Source: Agapanthus africanus
Lineage: Eukaryota > Streptophyta > Magnoliopsida > Asparagales > Amaryllidaceae
DNA length: 64,000 nucleotides
Direction: 5' to 3'
Assembly (NCBI GenBank): GCA_030015575.1
Contig: JASDDO010000006.1
Location: forward strand, 109,050,045 to 109,114,044
The translations under genes were made by a program, and so were the position numbers. Shown here in pieces: positions 23,391 through 34,805 of the stretch. How positions within the stretch are numbered: position 1 is the first letter of the stretch; each line of letters starts with the position of its first letter. The notes under the pieces were generated by a model, which saw only the letters and a list, made by a program, of their open reading frames with translations, was not told the origin of the DNA and searched no databases.

Positions 23391-25255
23391 ACCGATAGAC
23401 GGGGACTAAGTGGCGCTTTTAGTTTCAATATGAGTATCGATGAGAATATGAAGGTTTCATATTATCATATATTGGTTTTAACTTGAACATCTCGAATCAC
23501 TCTCTAATTATGCGTTTGTTGTGTATTCTTGTTGTATGTGTGTGTTCCGGCTGTCGGGGGCAGGCTTCTATCCCATTGAGAATGTATAGAGCGAACACCC
23601 ATCACTTGTGCTTTCAACCGTTTCGAGTAAATTTCGGCAGCACCTCCCCGCTGTTCTCCGAGTACACTGTAATAGAATAGATAATCATTTCAAAGCTGTG
23701 AAACAACGTTGAAATGAACATCTAATCTATATTTGTACACGGAGAACCAGCGGAAGGTACCGACGAAATATCTCGAAACGGATGAAAACACAAGTGAATG
23801 AAGGCGTTTGCTTTATACATTCTTAACTTGTCCACACGGGAAAAATCTATGGGTTACCATACGATTGAATTTTCTCGTCGCGCAGACTATACGACGGTTG
23901 TTAGTATCGAGGTATACTGTCCGATATTTAACAACCTTCGTATAGTTCTATGTCACGACGAGCATCGCACGTATGTTAACCGATAGACGGGGACTAAGTG
24001 GCGCTTTTAGTTTCATATATGAGTATCGATGAGAATATGAAGGTTTCATATTATCATATATTGGTTTTAACTTGAACATCTCGTATCACTCTCTATTTAT
24101 GCGTTTGTTGTGTATTCTTGTTGTATGTGTGTGTTCCGGCTATCGGGGGTAGGCTTCGATCCCATTAAGAATGTATAGAGGGAACACCCATCACTTGTGC
24201 ATTCAACTGTTTCGAGTAAATTTCGGCAGCACCTCCCCGCTGTTCTCCGAGTACACTGTAATAGAATAGATAATCATTTCAAAGCTGTGAAACAACGTTG
24301 AAATGTACATCTAATCTATCTTTGTACACGGAGAACCAGCGGAAAGGTACCGACGAAATATCTCGAAATGGATGAAAACATAAGTGAATGAAGGCGTTTG
24401 CTTTATACATTCTTAACTTGTCCACACGGGACAAATCTATGGGTTACCATACGATTGAATTTTCTCGTCGCGTAGACTATACGACGGTTGTTAGTATCGA
24501 GCTATACTGTCCGATATTTAACAACCTTCGTATAATTCTATGACACGACGAGCATCGCACGTATGTTAACCGATAGACGGGGACTAAGTGGCGCTTTTAG
24601 TTTCATATATGAGTATCATTGAGAATATGAAGGTTTAATATTATCATATATTGGTTTTAACTTGAACATCTCGAATCACTCTCTAATTATGCGCTTGTTG
24701 TGTATTCTTGTTGAATGTGTGTGTTCCGGCTGTCGGGGGTAGGCTTCTATCCCATTAAGAATGTATAGAGCGAACACCCATCACTTGTGTTTTCAACCGT
24801 TTCGAGTAAATTTCGGCAGCACCTCCCCGCTGTTCTCCGAGTACACTGTAATAGAATAGATAATCATTTCAAAGCTGTGAAACAACGTTGAAATGAACAT
24901 CTAATCTATCTTTGTACACGGAGAACCAGCGGAAAGGTACCGACGAAATATCTTGAAACGGATGAAAACACAAGTGAATGAAGGCGTTTGCTTTATACAT
25001 TCTTAACTTGTCCACACGGGACAAATCTATGGGTTACCATACGATTGAATTTTCTCGTCGCGTAGACTATACGATGGTTGTTAGTATCGAGCTATACTGT
25101 ATGATATTTAACAACCTTCGTATAGTTCTATGTCACGACAAGCATCGCACGTATGTTAACCGATAGACGGGGACTAAGTGGCGCTTTTAGTTTCATATAT
25201 GAGTATCGATGGGAATATGAAGGTTTCATATTATCATCGAGTATCATATATTACT
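23391..25255. repeat. 590-bp tandem repeat with nested fold-backs (three copies plus partial)
   Basis: The landmark ACCGATAGACGGGGACTAAG recurs at 23391, 23979, 24569 and 25159 (periods 588, 590, 590). Copies differ by a few percent. Each unit contains a large imperfect fold-back; in copy 1 about 23568-23695 pairs with 23706-23840, for example CCGCTGTTCTCCGAGTACA with TGTACACGGAGAACCAGCGG. A second hairpin, 23874-23962, has CTATACGACGGTTGTT / AACAACCTTCGTATAG arms. The 62-codon ORFs at 23798 and 24978 are kept in two of three copies only and look incidental. The array abuts the TNP2 5' side, so it may be part of the CACTA 5' region or a separate satellite. Confidence 0.8.
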
Positions 25256-25410
25256 TTTAACTTGAACATTTAACGTGAATAAGGTTTACGTTTACGTTTC
25301 GTTATTAAGGGTTCGAAATTTCATGTTTAGGGTAAATTTTTCTTGCGTTTGCGGTAAAGTTGTACGTTTACGTTGTCATCGAGTATCCTATTGCCATGAA
25401 CTAGTGTATC
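25256..25410. other. Transition with GTTTACG-type repeats
   Basis: Short AT-rich stretch with repeated TTTACGTTTACGTT words and AGTGTATCCTACTAAATAAACTAGTG-like direct repeats in part; nothing gene-like. Confidence 0.4.
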
Positions 25411-26049
25411 CTACTAAATAAACTAGTGCACCATAAACCTAAATAACCCAAATTAACCTAATTAACCACTATTAACCATAATTGTTACCCTAACACAAAT
25501 TATCACTAATTAACCCAAACTTAACTCAATTTACCCAAATTAACCTAATTAACCCTAATCAACCCAAACTTAACCAAATTTACCCAAATTAAAAAAATTA
25601 AGCCTAATCAACACCCTAACCCTTTCAAATTATCACTAATTAACCCAAAATTAACCCTACCCTGTAATTAACCCAAATTAACCCTAGCCTCTAACCCTAA
25701 ACCTGACCCTAACCCTAATACTAACCCTAACCCTAATTACCAAAACCCTAACCCTAACTGATTAACCCTAACCACAACCCCAACCCCAATCCTACCCTAA
25801 CCGAACCCCAACCCCAACCCCAACCCCAACCCCAACCCCAATCCTAACCCTAACTGAACCCCAACCCCAACCCCAATCCCAACCGAACCCTAACCCTAAC
25901 CCCAACCCCAACCCCAACCGAACCCTTACCCTAACGCCAACCCCAACCCCAACTGAACCTTAACCCTAACCACAACCCTAACCCCAACCTAACCCTAACT
26001 GACCCGATGCCTCACCTAACCCTCACCCCTACCCGAACCCTGATCCCTG
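25411..26049. repeat. Degenerate telomere-like AACCCT/AACCCC array
   Basis: About 600 bp of imperfect short repeats grading from AATTAACC-type units (25440-25660) through AACCCT (25670-25770) into AACCCC/AACCGA units (25780-25990). The unit is mostly six bases, not the seven-base CCCTAAA usual in plants. It stops against the LTR of D. It could be an interstitial telomeric remnant or a C-rich microsatellite. Confidence 0.7.
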
Positions 26050-28139
26050 TGTTGGATATATGTATGACCTAGAGGCCATAATATGATAGTGGATGTATTT
26101 ATACATGTGTATATATATATATTCAGTGTACATTCTTGCTCGACATGATAGTATGCTATCTGGTTCTTCTTTATCCGACATGTAGATTTGATCATGCTTT
26201 TACTCATTCATACATGTTGATAAAGCCCTGAGGATATTGGCTTGACTACAGTGATTATGATAGAGATCATACTAGTGGGACATCTGTAGTTTATAAGCAT
26301 ATCCTGAAATGTCCCTAGTCGTAGGTGTATCGAGACGGGGCATCGATATACCAGAGTAGACTAGCGTATATGATACTAGACCCATATGATGGGCGATGGA
26401 TGTTCCCAAATTCATCGATGTTCGACATCAAGATCATATACGGGTGCTCAGTGGTGACTGGGTACACTGGACGGACTCATCGAGAACTCCTATATGGAAT
26501 TATATCTATCGTCGGATAGCAGTTCTCAGGTGACACTGGTACAGGTTAGTCTGTGGACCCGAGATCGTCATAGAGTCTTGTGTGCTCTCCCACTGTGCTT
26601 TGATTACCACCCTACCACGGCTCTACTGAGTCGTGCAAACAGGTGGCCGTTGGGTACAGTTCCGAGAAACACGAAGGCGATGAGCGATAGGAGGGGTTTC
26701 GTCTCTCCTGGTATTGGGAGTTGATGTTGTGCTGTGCTCGACTGGTTATATCAGTAAGTCCCTGGCCAGGGCTGCTGAGATTTACTGATAAGTGTTATCA
26801 ATAGTTTCTCGATCTGTTATAGTCCATTCACCGGCACGACTTATTGAGTTATTGGGGTCGACATTACCATCCCTAGACTCGATATGCAGCATATCTGACG
26901 AAGAGATCGGATTGAACGGTAGTGTTGCCGGTTGGCTCGACGGGAGTTGTAGCAGGTTCGCTTGTTTTCTTTTGATCGCTCAATACCCGGGTGGCCATTA
27001 CATTTAGCTGACCGCTTGTGGCTTGTGGGTGCTTGATATGATCATCACCCACTGCCGGCGTATTGACGAGTCTTAGAGTCCCACAAAGGAGTTACCTAGT
27101 CCAGGCGAAACGTTGTGGTGCGCGTATGCGATATGCGCATGGACCCGGTTAAAATGCGCATATGAGATACCGTATATTAATCGGGCGGCTTGCTTTTGGT
27201 TGGGTCGTATGTGATATGGCCGGATTGATAAATCAAGTGTTGATTTATCATTTAACCATTATTTTCTCACTTGAAATCCTTTCTTGTATTTTTGATGTAT
27301 ACATGCATGTATGCATTCTTTCATGATTCATGCACATATGGATGTGCATGCACACATACATACATACATCATCTTTCATGGTTGTATATACATTGAAAAT
27401 GGTGGCAATATAAGACTCACACCAAGGTTTTATATATGGATTATTATTACATTTTTATTTGTTTTAAAAATAAAAGAAAAGATAAAGATTAATACATGGT
27501 TTCTACACTCTTCTTCACCTAACCATGTTCACCTACTTATTAACCATGGGTTAATCTTTCTTTTGTGTTTTAAACTCAAATAAAATAATATCTTTATCAT
27601 TTAACCATGGTTTGAGATGAAGGATGAAAAATATATTTACATATATTTTCCATTTTCTTCATAAGAGTTATTCTTTCACTCTTGTTCTAAAAGGCCATCA
27701 TCTTCTTCCTCCTTCTTCTTTTGCTCTCTAGACTTTTATAGTGAGCAAAATACTCATCAAGTTAGGTTTTTGAAGTGAGAAAAGCCACCACAACATCATT
27801 CTACACAAGTCTTGCCCACCTGTTTATAGTGTTATCTTCATTTCATTCTCTTGATAAAGTGAAGTTGCAAGCTTGAACAAAGGAGCTTCAGGTGGATCGT
27901 CGTGGACTCCAGAAGACCTCAAGCTAACCGTTTTCCAACTCTCAAGTGGCCAAGGAGTCAAGAATAGGGAGCTACAAAGGTTGTACTCTCAAAACCCTAG
28001 CCTTTGTTACTTGTAATGTTATGAAACCCTAATTTTTCTAGGATAAATCCTTTGTATGCTTACTTAGCACCATAAAAATCTAATCTTTGGTACATATAAT
28101 GCTTCCAAACCTTTCATAGGCTGCTAGGTAAGCCTAACA
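26050..28139 (+). repeat. 5' LTR of Copia element D
   Basis: 2,090 bp from TGTTGGATATATG to ...AGCCTAACA, followed after one base by the PBS. The start closely resembles remembered Angela/BARE LTR starts. It is homologous to the reverse complement of the B and F LTRs. It carries a palindrome row in opposite orientation (for example GATATG-CAG-CATATC near 26882 and the GCGTATGCGATATGCGCATG group near 27121). Confidence 0.85.
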
Positions 28140-28140
28140 T

Positions 28141-28153
28141 TGGTATCAGAGCC
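28141..28153 (+). promoter_or_regulatory. Primer-binding site, element D
   Basis: TGGTATCAGAGCC, complementary to the 3' end of initiator tRNA-Met, one base after the LTR. Confidence 0.92.
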
Positions 28154-28627
28154 GACTTAGAACATTAGGCGATACTTTAGCAAAGTAAAAACTCTAATCA
28201 AACCGAAATATTGTATTTTGGGACACTCTCTGGACATTTTTAAAATTCTGTTATTTTTCAGAATTAAAAATCCTTAAAAAATTCAGCAGGTAAATATTAG
28301 CACTACTGTAAAAAACGAGCCCATGAACAGTTACTTACACCGCGGAACCGCGGCCAAAGCTTGCTTGGGCCGCGGCTCCGCGGCCGTACAGAGGCTATAT
28401 TTTGTTATTTTTATACAGTAATGCTTATAATTTCTTGAATATATTTTTGGGTATTTTTAATCTGAGTCTAGTGTTGTATGTTCTTGAGATTGTTTTGGAT
28501 TCTACGATTCGATCGGAATTTTAATTTCGTGTTTTTCCGGGTAATTTAGAAAGTATTAAAGTGTTCGAACGAGTATCATTAACTCACTCTTTCACGGGGT
28601 TTAAATGTTTTGGATATATGTGCAAGT
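28154..28627 (+). other. Leader of element D, first part
   Basis: Non-coding leader with the GC-rich hairpin (28340-28383). It is interrupted at 28627 by insertion of element C and resumes at 38823. Confidence 0.8.
28340..28383 (+). other. GC-rich hairpin near PBS, element D
   Basis: CCGCGGAACCGCGGCC (28340-28355) pairs with GGCCGCGGCTCCGCGG (28368-28383) with one mismatch, giving a 16-bp stem with a 12-base loop. It starts 187 bases after the PBS. Confidence 0.8.
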
Positions 28628-30856
28628 TGTAAGTGCACGGCGGCGCCCCGGCCGTCAATCCGACGCCGGAATGCGGAAGCGATGCTTTTCTTTAAACTTT
28701 AAAACCGGCACCACCGCGCACTATAAACCCGGATCAGGCCATTAATCTAGTTCTAGCTATCTAGAGAAGGGGGTAGAGAGATATACCGAGCGATCCATGT
28801 CCTTCGGTCTTCTCGTCGTCGTCCCGATCTCCCCGTGGAATCTCCGGTCTCCACCAAGTCGCCGGAAGGGCACCACGTCGCCGGCTTCTTTTACGGGCTC
28901 CCACCTCAGGACCGAGGCAACTCGGGCATGAAGCTGGCGAGTCGACGTGCCCAAGATTTGCTGTAGATGAAGTGAAGATCTATATGTCTCATTTGGGGTA
29001 TTGGAAGTTGCCCTTTTAGTGGAAGTAATGAAGTAAGGAATTTTTGTGGATGAACATGGGGATTTTTGCAAACATGAGAGAACCAAAAATCCCCTACCCA
29101 AAAATTTCAGCCCCCCTCTAACCTTGGCCGGCTATGAACAAATGGAGAGCAGAAGAGAGTGAGAGAATGAGGGAGAGTCTCACAAGAATAATGCAAGAGA
29201 GAGAGATCAAAAATGTTATCATGAAAAGAAATGATCACACACTCAAACCCACACTCAACCAACCATCATCATTACTCCAAAGTGAAGCAATGATCAACAA
29301 CCAAAACCAAAGAAGAAGAAGTCAAATGGTGGAGGAATTATCATGATACAAAGATATGCAAAGACAACCCTCCAAAATACGTATTTGCACAAATACAAAT
29401 AAGCCCTCCTCCACTAATCTTCAGCCAATGAAAGATACAAAGAAATATGGCTGAAACGGAAAACAAACTGGCAACTCCAAAAAACCGATCCCGTAATAAA
29501 TTACAGGAAAACCCCGCTATTGTATATACATACCCGCATTTGTATTCCGACCGAAATACAAATGCAATGAGACAAAATCTACACAGTACAAGACTAGCAT
29601 CCGTCTTAAACCAAAGCCTGCTAGTATTATCCGTCCGATCCTGATCCGTGCAATACCGCACGTATATGATCGAACCCTGCCATATATCCATACGGCCTCT
29701 AGTACTAACCGTCCGATCCTGATCCGTGCAATAACGCACGTATCTGATCGAACCCTGCCATATCTCCATACGGGCTCTACAGCGTTTCGCCCGAAACTTG
29801 AGTAACTGAATGTGGGGGACTCTAAAGACTCGTCAATACTTTGCTTGTGGATTTAACCACTAGCACGTCAGAGGTATTAGCCATACGTAACGGGCTACCA
29901 GGTATTGACCAAAAGGGACGTCGATGAGTGAACTCATCCTGACACCCTACTAAGCCTGTCAGTGACAATATCCGAACAGTCCGGTCCGTTCGTCTATGAG
30001 GATCGCATGGCGGGCCTAGGGGGTTTGTAAAAGTCAGACCCCCAAAAGCGGTAAATGTCGTGTCGGAGTGTAGCCCAGAACACCCTGAGATACTACTGGA
30101 ATACCTACCAGTAAATCTCATGCCTTGGCCAAGGACTTTGTGTAATGGCACTCCTAGACACAGCGCGACCTCACCCCCAATATCGGGAGAGACGAACCCT
30201 TGAAGATCCGCTCACTGCCTCCATGTGGCTCGGGACTGTACCCAACTAAAACCTGTTTGTACGTCTCCTTTGAGCGTGGTAGGGTAGTAATCAAAGTACA
30301 TTGGGAACTCACATGAGACAAATGACGATCCTCAGGTCGATGAACCAACCTGTACACATGTCACTAGGGAACTGCTATCTGACGTCAGGTATAAGACCAA
30401 CTAGCATATTCCCGGCGAGTCCTGTCCGGTATACTCATTACCCAATGAGCACCTGTATACATCTTAGGTGAACCAACTGACACCAGTGGCTTGTGAGACC
30501 GGCCAGCGCCCCTCGTCGGGGTCTCGACTGTATACACTAGTATACTCTGGAGTATCGGTGCCATGTCTCGAAACTCCTACGACTAGGGACCTTTTAAGGA
30601 TATGCTTATAGATTACCAGCTCCCACGTATATGATCGCCCTCATACTGCTGGCAGTCAAGCATGAATCCAAGGGGCTCTATCAACGTGCAATAGTGACCT
30701 GTAAGGTCACCTAAAGCAGTACACGATGATAAAGGTAAACCAGATAGCATACTATCATCTTGAGTAAGACTGTCCTACCGGAATAGGTCCTCCCTCAATC
30801 ATTGCAATCATGTGCCTGTGATCCAATAATTGACTCTGAGGGCACTATCTCCAACA
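28628..30856 (-). repeat. 3' LTR of element C (family 2)
   Basis: TGTAAGTGCACGGCGGCG ... CTATCTCCAACA. It is a different LTR family from B/D/F over much of its length, sharing only short blocks. It contains an internal tandem duplication of about 80 bp at 29620-29780 (CCGTCCGATCCTGATCCGTG twice). The short AAG-rich ORF and TCTC runs at 29134-29346 are LTR sequence, not a gene. Confidence 0.9.
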
Positions 30857-30865
30857 ATCTCCCAC
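30857..30865 (-). promoter_or_regulatory. Polypurine tract, element C
   Basis: ATCTCCCAC, complement of GTGGGAGAT, directly after the 3' LTR. Confidence 0.7.
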
Positions 30866-33440
30866 TAGCACTCAAGGCTAATTATTGCGATGTCGCATAC
30901 TCACAGCCCGTGTGATACCGAACACCAAACTCCTCTACTAACCAGTCTCACAAAACCCGTTTGCGAAACTAGTGCGTTCGAGGAATAGCCTCAGTGAGTG
31001 GATCCGCCTTGATGTTTCTTTCTATGTCTCCCTATATCTCAAGTTCGCGGAGATACCCATCTCCCGAAATGAACAATACCTGTCTTAGAATGTGTCTGGA
31101 TGTCTGATGGGACCTAGCTCATAAATGAACTCCAAATCCAAACTTCTTAGACTGTATCGTCAACTGAACTTAATCAGTATCTTGCGCCATGCCTCCCTCA
31201 GTATTGCCTTGGACCACCTGTCCAAAATACTGTCCCTTGTCAGAAGGAAAACTATAACTCTGACAACCTCCCTGTCGTCCATGTCACCTTGGAAGCCTGG
31301 AATGATAACTGTCTCCCGAATGAAGCTGTCGTTATCATATCCCTAGAACATCCACTTATGTTCTAAAACTGCTTCTGACAGCTTCTCCAGGATTGGATCA
31401 ATATCTTATTGCATCTGTTGCAAAAACAACATCTGGTGTGGTACTTGACATCTCATGATTGACTCAATTGCCCAACCAAGTGATCTGCCAATCATGTACA
31501 TCCCTCTCCCCTTTAGTCTGTAAGACACCTTTAGAGAGGGTGACTCCATCACCTGCAGGTACACTACCGTGCCAGGAGTCGTCCATTCTAAATACTCTTA
31601 GAATGCTGTCTAAGTACCCTGATTGGGAAACCACCCAAATCTAGATCTAAAACCATAGATCTAGTAACCAGTATGTCTGATATAATGTCCAAGTCCCATG
31701 TGGAGAAACCGCCGTGTGACGACCAAAGTATAACCGATCGTAGTATAGGAATATCACTTCCTACCCTGTGTATGTCATCCAAATACCTGGACATCACACC
31801 CTACTACCTTCTTAACAGATCCATCCCATATTCTGATGAAGTCAAACCTATGACTGTCACATCAGAAATAGATGATCTATCTCCGCTACATCTGCTTTAG
31901 TCTATAAATAAACATAAGCCACCTGTCCACCAATGCTACCGCTGCTCCCACTGACTAAGACAACCTCTGGCAGAGTCATATACACGTACACTTCTAAAGC
32001 TAGTTTAGAACGACGCTATACTCATCGTCCTGCCGGGTCTCACAGTCTGGAACAACAGCAATGGCAAGTCTGGGTAAACAAGAACCTCCCTGCCACCGTC
32101 CTTGAGGCTACCGGAGTACCTCTCGGGTGCCTGAGGTTACCCACCCAATCTGCGGAGTGGCCAATGGAATGTCAAACCAGATTGAATCTTTAGGTTCTTA
32201 TTAAATCTTCAGTAATTGTTTGTGGTTCTGGAATCACTTCCAGTTCTACCATACTCCCACTACTGTTTTCTGAAAAAATCCATTTTTATTAAAAATATGG
32301 CGAGTCTAGAACAATATCACTATTGATCTTCCAGATGGTAGAAAGTCAACCCTCGTCATAGCCTGGGTCAACCCACAAACAGCCATTATAGAAACGTGCC
32401 TTGAGTTATCCAGAGTCTGGTTTTAAGCATAAGCCAGACAACTCCCCGTACCTTAACATCGTTAAGATATGAACTGTTCTATATCCAATATAGAACCAGA
32501 GGCACTGATTTAATTGAACCAGATTCAAATCATGCAGCTGTCTCCAGTGCATGTCAACTAAATGGAAGGAGGCCAATCAGCGTTACTCAACTCAGGAATT
32601 CTTCCAATTATGAGTAACCTAAAAGAGAAGCAAGTTCTCTTAAACATTACTATCAATTGAATAACCAACACAAGTATCTACATCTCCGATCACTTTGAAG
32701 AATCTCGATACTTGCAATATCTGGTTCTCTACTTTATTCAAATACCTATAACTTCTCAAAATTCGGACCCTGCGTTTCCACGAAACACCTGTCTAAAAAC
32801 TAGAGAAGTTATAAGTAACCCGAATATAGTACGAGGACCAACCCCTCTGTCCAGATGGACCCTGGACAACATACAATACACTGTATACGTCCCTTGAGTC
32901 TGATAACTCAATCCCTGTGTGTCGTAGGTTGAAAACTGTACTTATGGTTATGAAGAATTACACCGCTGTTTAATGCTCCTTACCTAATCATCCACTGATA
33001 TAGGTAAATGTCATGGACATAATTTCAAAAGGGTAAATCTCACTCTATAAAAATAGACGTACAGATATATCAATTTGAAATTGGTGCACAACAGCGGATA
33101 TTCAAAACCAAATATTTGCCGACCGGCAAACAACCCAGGCGATTTCCTCAAATATCACCAATTATAACGAATTCCGATATAATGAGGAAGATCACCTAAT
33201 TCCCAATAACTTACTCCCACTCATCATCTGTAAAACCATACAGATGTGAGAATCATACCTCGTAAATACATACCCTGGAGTAAGTATCTAATCGGGAAAT
33301 CAGTTTTCCTTTAACTGTACACAGTGAAACTGAAACATTGAAATGTTTAGATGGGGTATCCCGGTATTCCTAGTAATGTCTCTTCCATTATCCAGATTCA
33401 CAACTGTAACCGTGTAATTCTTTGCCATCTTTCCAAAATC
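30866..33440 (-). pseudogene. Decayed pol of element C
   Basis: Only fragments are recognisable. Minus-strand 31797-31588 holds YLDDIHRVGSDIPILRSV, the reverse-transcriptase catalytic region with YVDD altered to YLDD, followed by frame breaks. RNase H-like sequence is expected at 30950-31350 and shows no open frame. Integrase and pre-integrase landmarks at 32200-33300 are too eroded to place. All frames contain many stops. Confidence 0.6.
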
Positions 33441-33446
33441 TCTTTA

Positions 33447-34220
33447 TATGTCTTTAGTCATTACCTTCTGTACACCCCTTTAGGCCAAATGGTTTTCTTC
33501 CTTCCCTACCGTTCGGCACCAGCCTATGGTTTGGAAGAAGACTATCCAATAAGCATAATGGGTGTACTGTCTAATCCTAGGAGCACTCGCAATGCGAGAG
33601 AAGATGAAGATAAAAGACAACCGAATAAATCTTATTCCTATTTCTCCTGAACCAGAATCCATCCCCGAACTGGAACAAGTTCCTTTCGAGTTCGTATATA
33701 ACCATACGATGGAGTATCCAATAAACCGTGGATCTTCGTAGTGATACGGAGTGTTCTGGAGAAATACAAAGGTGATTTAGGATTGGCGAAGAAAAACTTG
33801 GTTTGGTCGTGAATAGCAGTCGCAATTTACTTTGCCCTCTTACTAATCCCTTGATATGTCTTTACTTAATACCTTTTGTACACCATCGTTAAGATAATTG
33901 GTTTTCTTCATTCCCTGCCAGTCGGCACCTGCCTATAGTTTGGAAGAAGACTATCCAATTTGCGTAATAGGTGTACTGTCTCCTAAACCAAGGAGCACTC
34001 GCAACCCGAGAGAAGGTAAAATGAAAAGACAACTGAATGGTCCTATCCGTTTTCTCCAGAACCGGAAACCATCCTCGAATAAATACCTTCGAGTTCGTAT
34101 ATAACCATACGATGGTTTTGTCCAATGGAAGTGGACGTTTGTAGTAATACGGGGTGTCCTGGAGAAAAGGGTAAAAGTAGGAGTGGCAATGAGGTTTGCA
34201 ACTCTAACAATCCAAAAGCC
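33447..34220 (-). repeat. Direct tandem duplication (~407 bp) in element C
   Basis: Two copies, about 33447-33853 and 33854-34220, share TTTGGAAGAAGACTATCCAA, AGGAGCACTCGCAA and GAGTTCGTATATAACCATAC, and have diverged by substitutions and small indels. They lie between pol and the leader, where gag should be. Their translation does not look like gag. Confidence 0.75.
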
Positions 34221-34588
34221 AGTGTTTAAGAAGGTTCGGTTAATTTTGGTCTCTAAGTCATATTCTTAGGGTCGGGTCAATGGTCGCTGCCAAAGAGAGA
34301 GAGAAAATAAACACTCAGCGTGCACTCTAACCTAGATCAGAATGGTTACCAATTTATCTAATCTGGAAACCTCCCACTGTACCGTCAAATTCTCCTCCAA
34401 ACCTGAAAGAAGAATTAGTTGGGATGACCCGAGGAGTAAACTAACTCATCAGTGGGAATCGGGATCCAACTATCATCGCATGATAACGTGATGGAATCCG
34501 CTCACGTCATCACACTCCAGAAGGTTTGCGCATATCTGGCAAGTTTCAGTTTCTTTAGAAACTCCCGATGTGATTTTTACCCCATGCT

Positions 34589-34805
34589 CTTATGACCTTG
34601 ACGAAGGTCAACAAATCATAAGTCACATGTCAAGTTCTACCCGTCTTTGTCCAGGTTAATTTGAACCCACCCGTACAAGCCCTTGACGAAGGTCAACAAG
34701 GCTATACGACTATCCTAAACCAACGCATCTATCTATGCAGCAGAAAGGTAACAAGCAGCTACCATTCACTATGCCTTGACGAAGGTCAACAAACATAGCA
34801 TGAAT
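34589..34805 (-). other. Triple hairpin repeat of leader, element C
   Basis: CCTTGACGAAGGTCAACAA occurs identically at 34596, 34681 and 34774. Outer arms differ at each site but pair: CTTATGA/TCATAAG, GTACAAGC/GGCTATAC (partial) and ATTCACTATG/CATAGCATGAAT. The sense-strand core is TTGAC-CTTC-GTCAA. Confidence 0.8.

Noticed and set aside
23798..25166. 62-codon ORF repeated in the 590-bp array
   Set aside because: Open in two of three copies only, made of fold-back sequence, no domain; differences do not look protein-constrained.
25400..25435. CTAGTG words as a possible CACTA right terminus
   Set aside because: They lack the TTGTAGTAGTG context and no CCCCTACGG subterminal repeats precede them.
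29134..29346. 70-codon ORF present in both C LTRs
   Set aside because: Conserved only because the two LTRs are near-identical; Ser/Asn/Gln/Arg-rich low-complexity translation with no domain.
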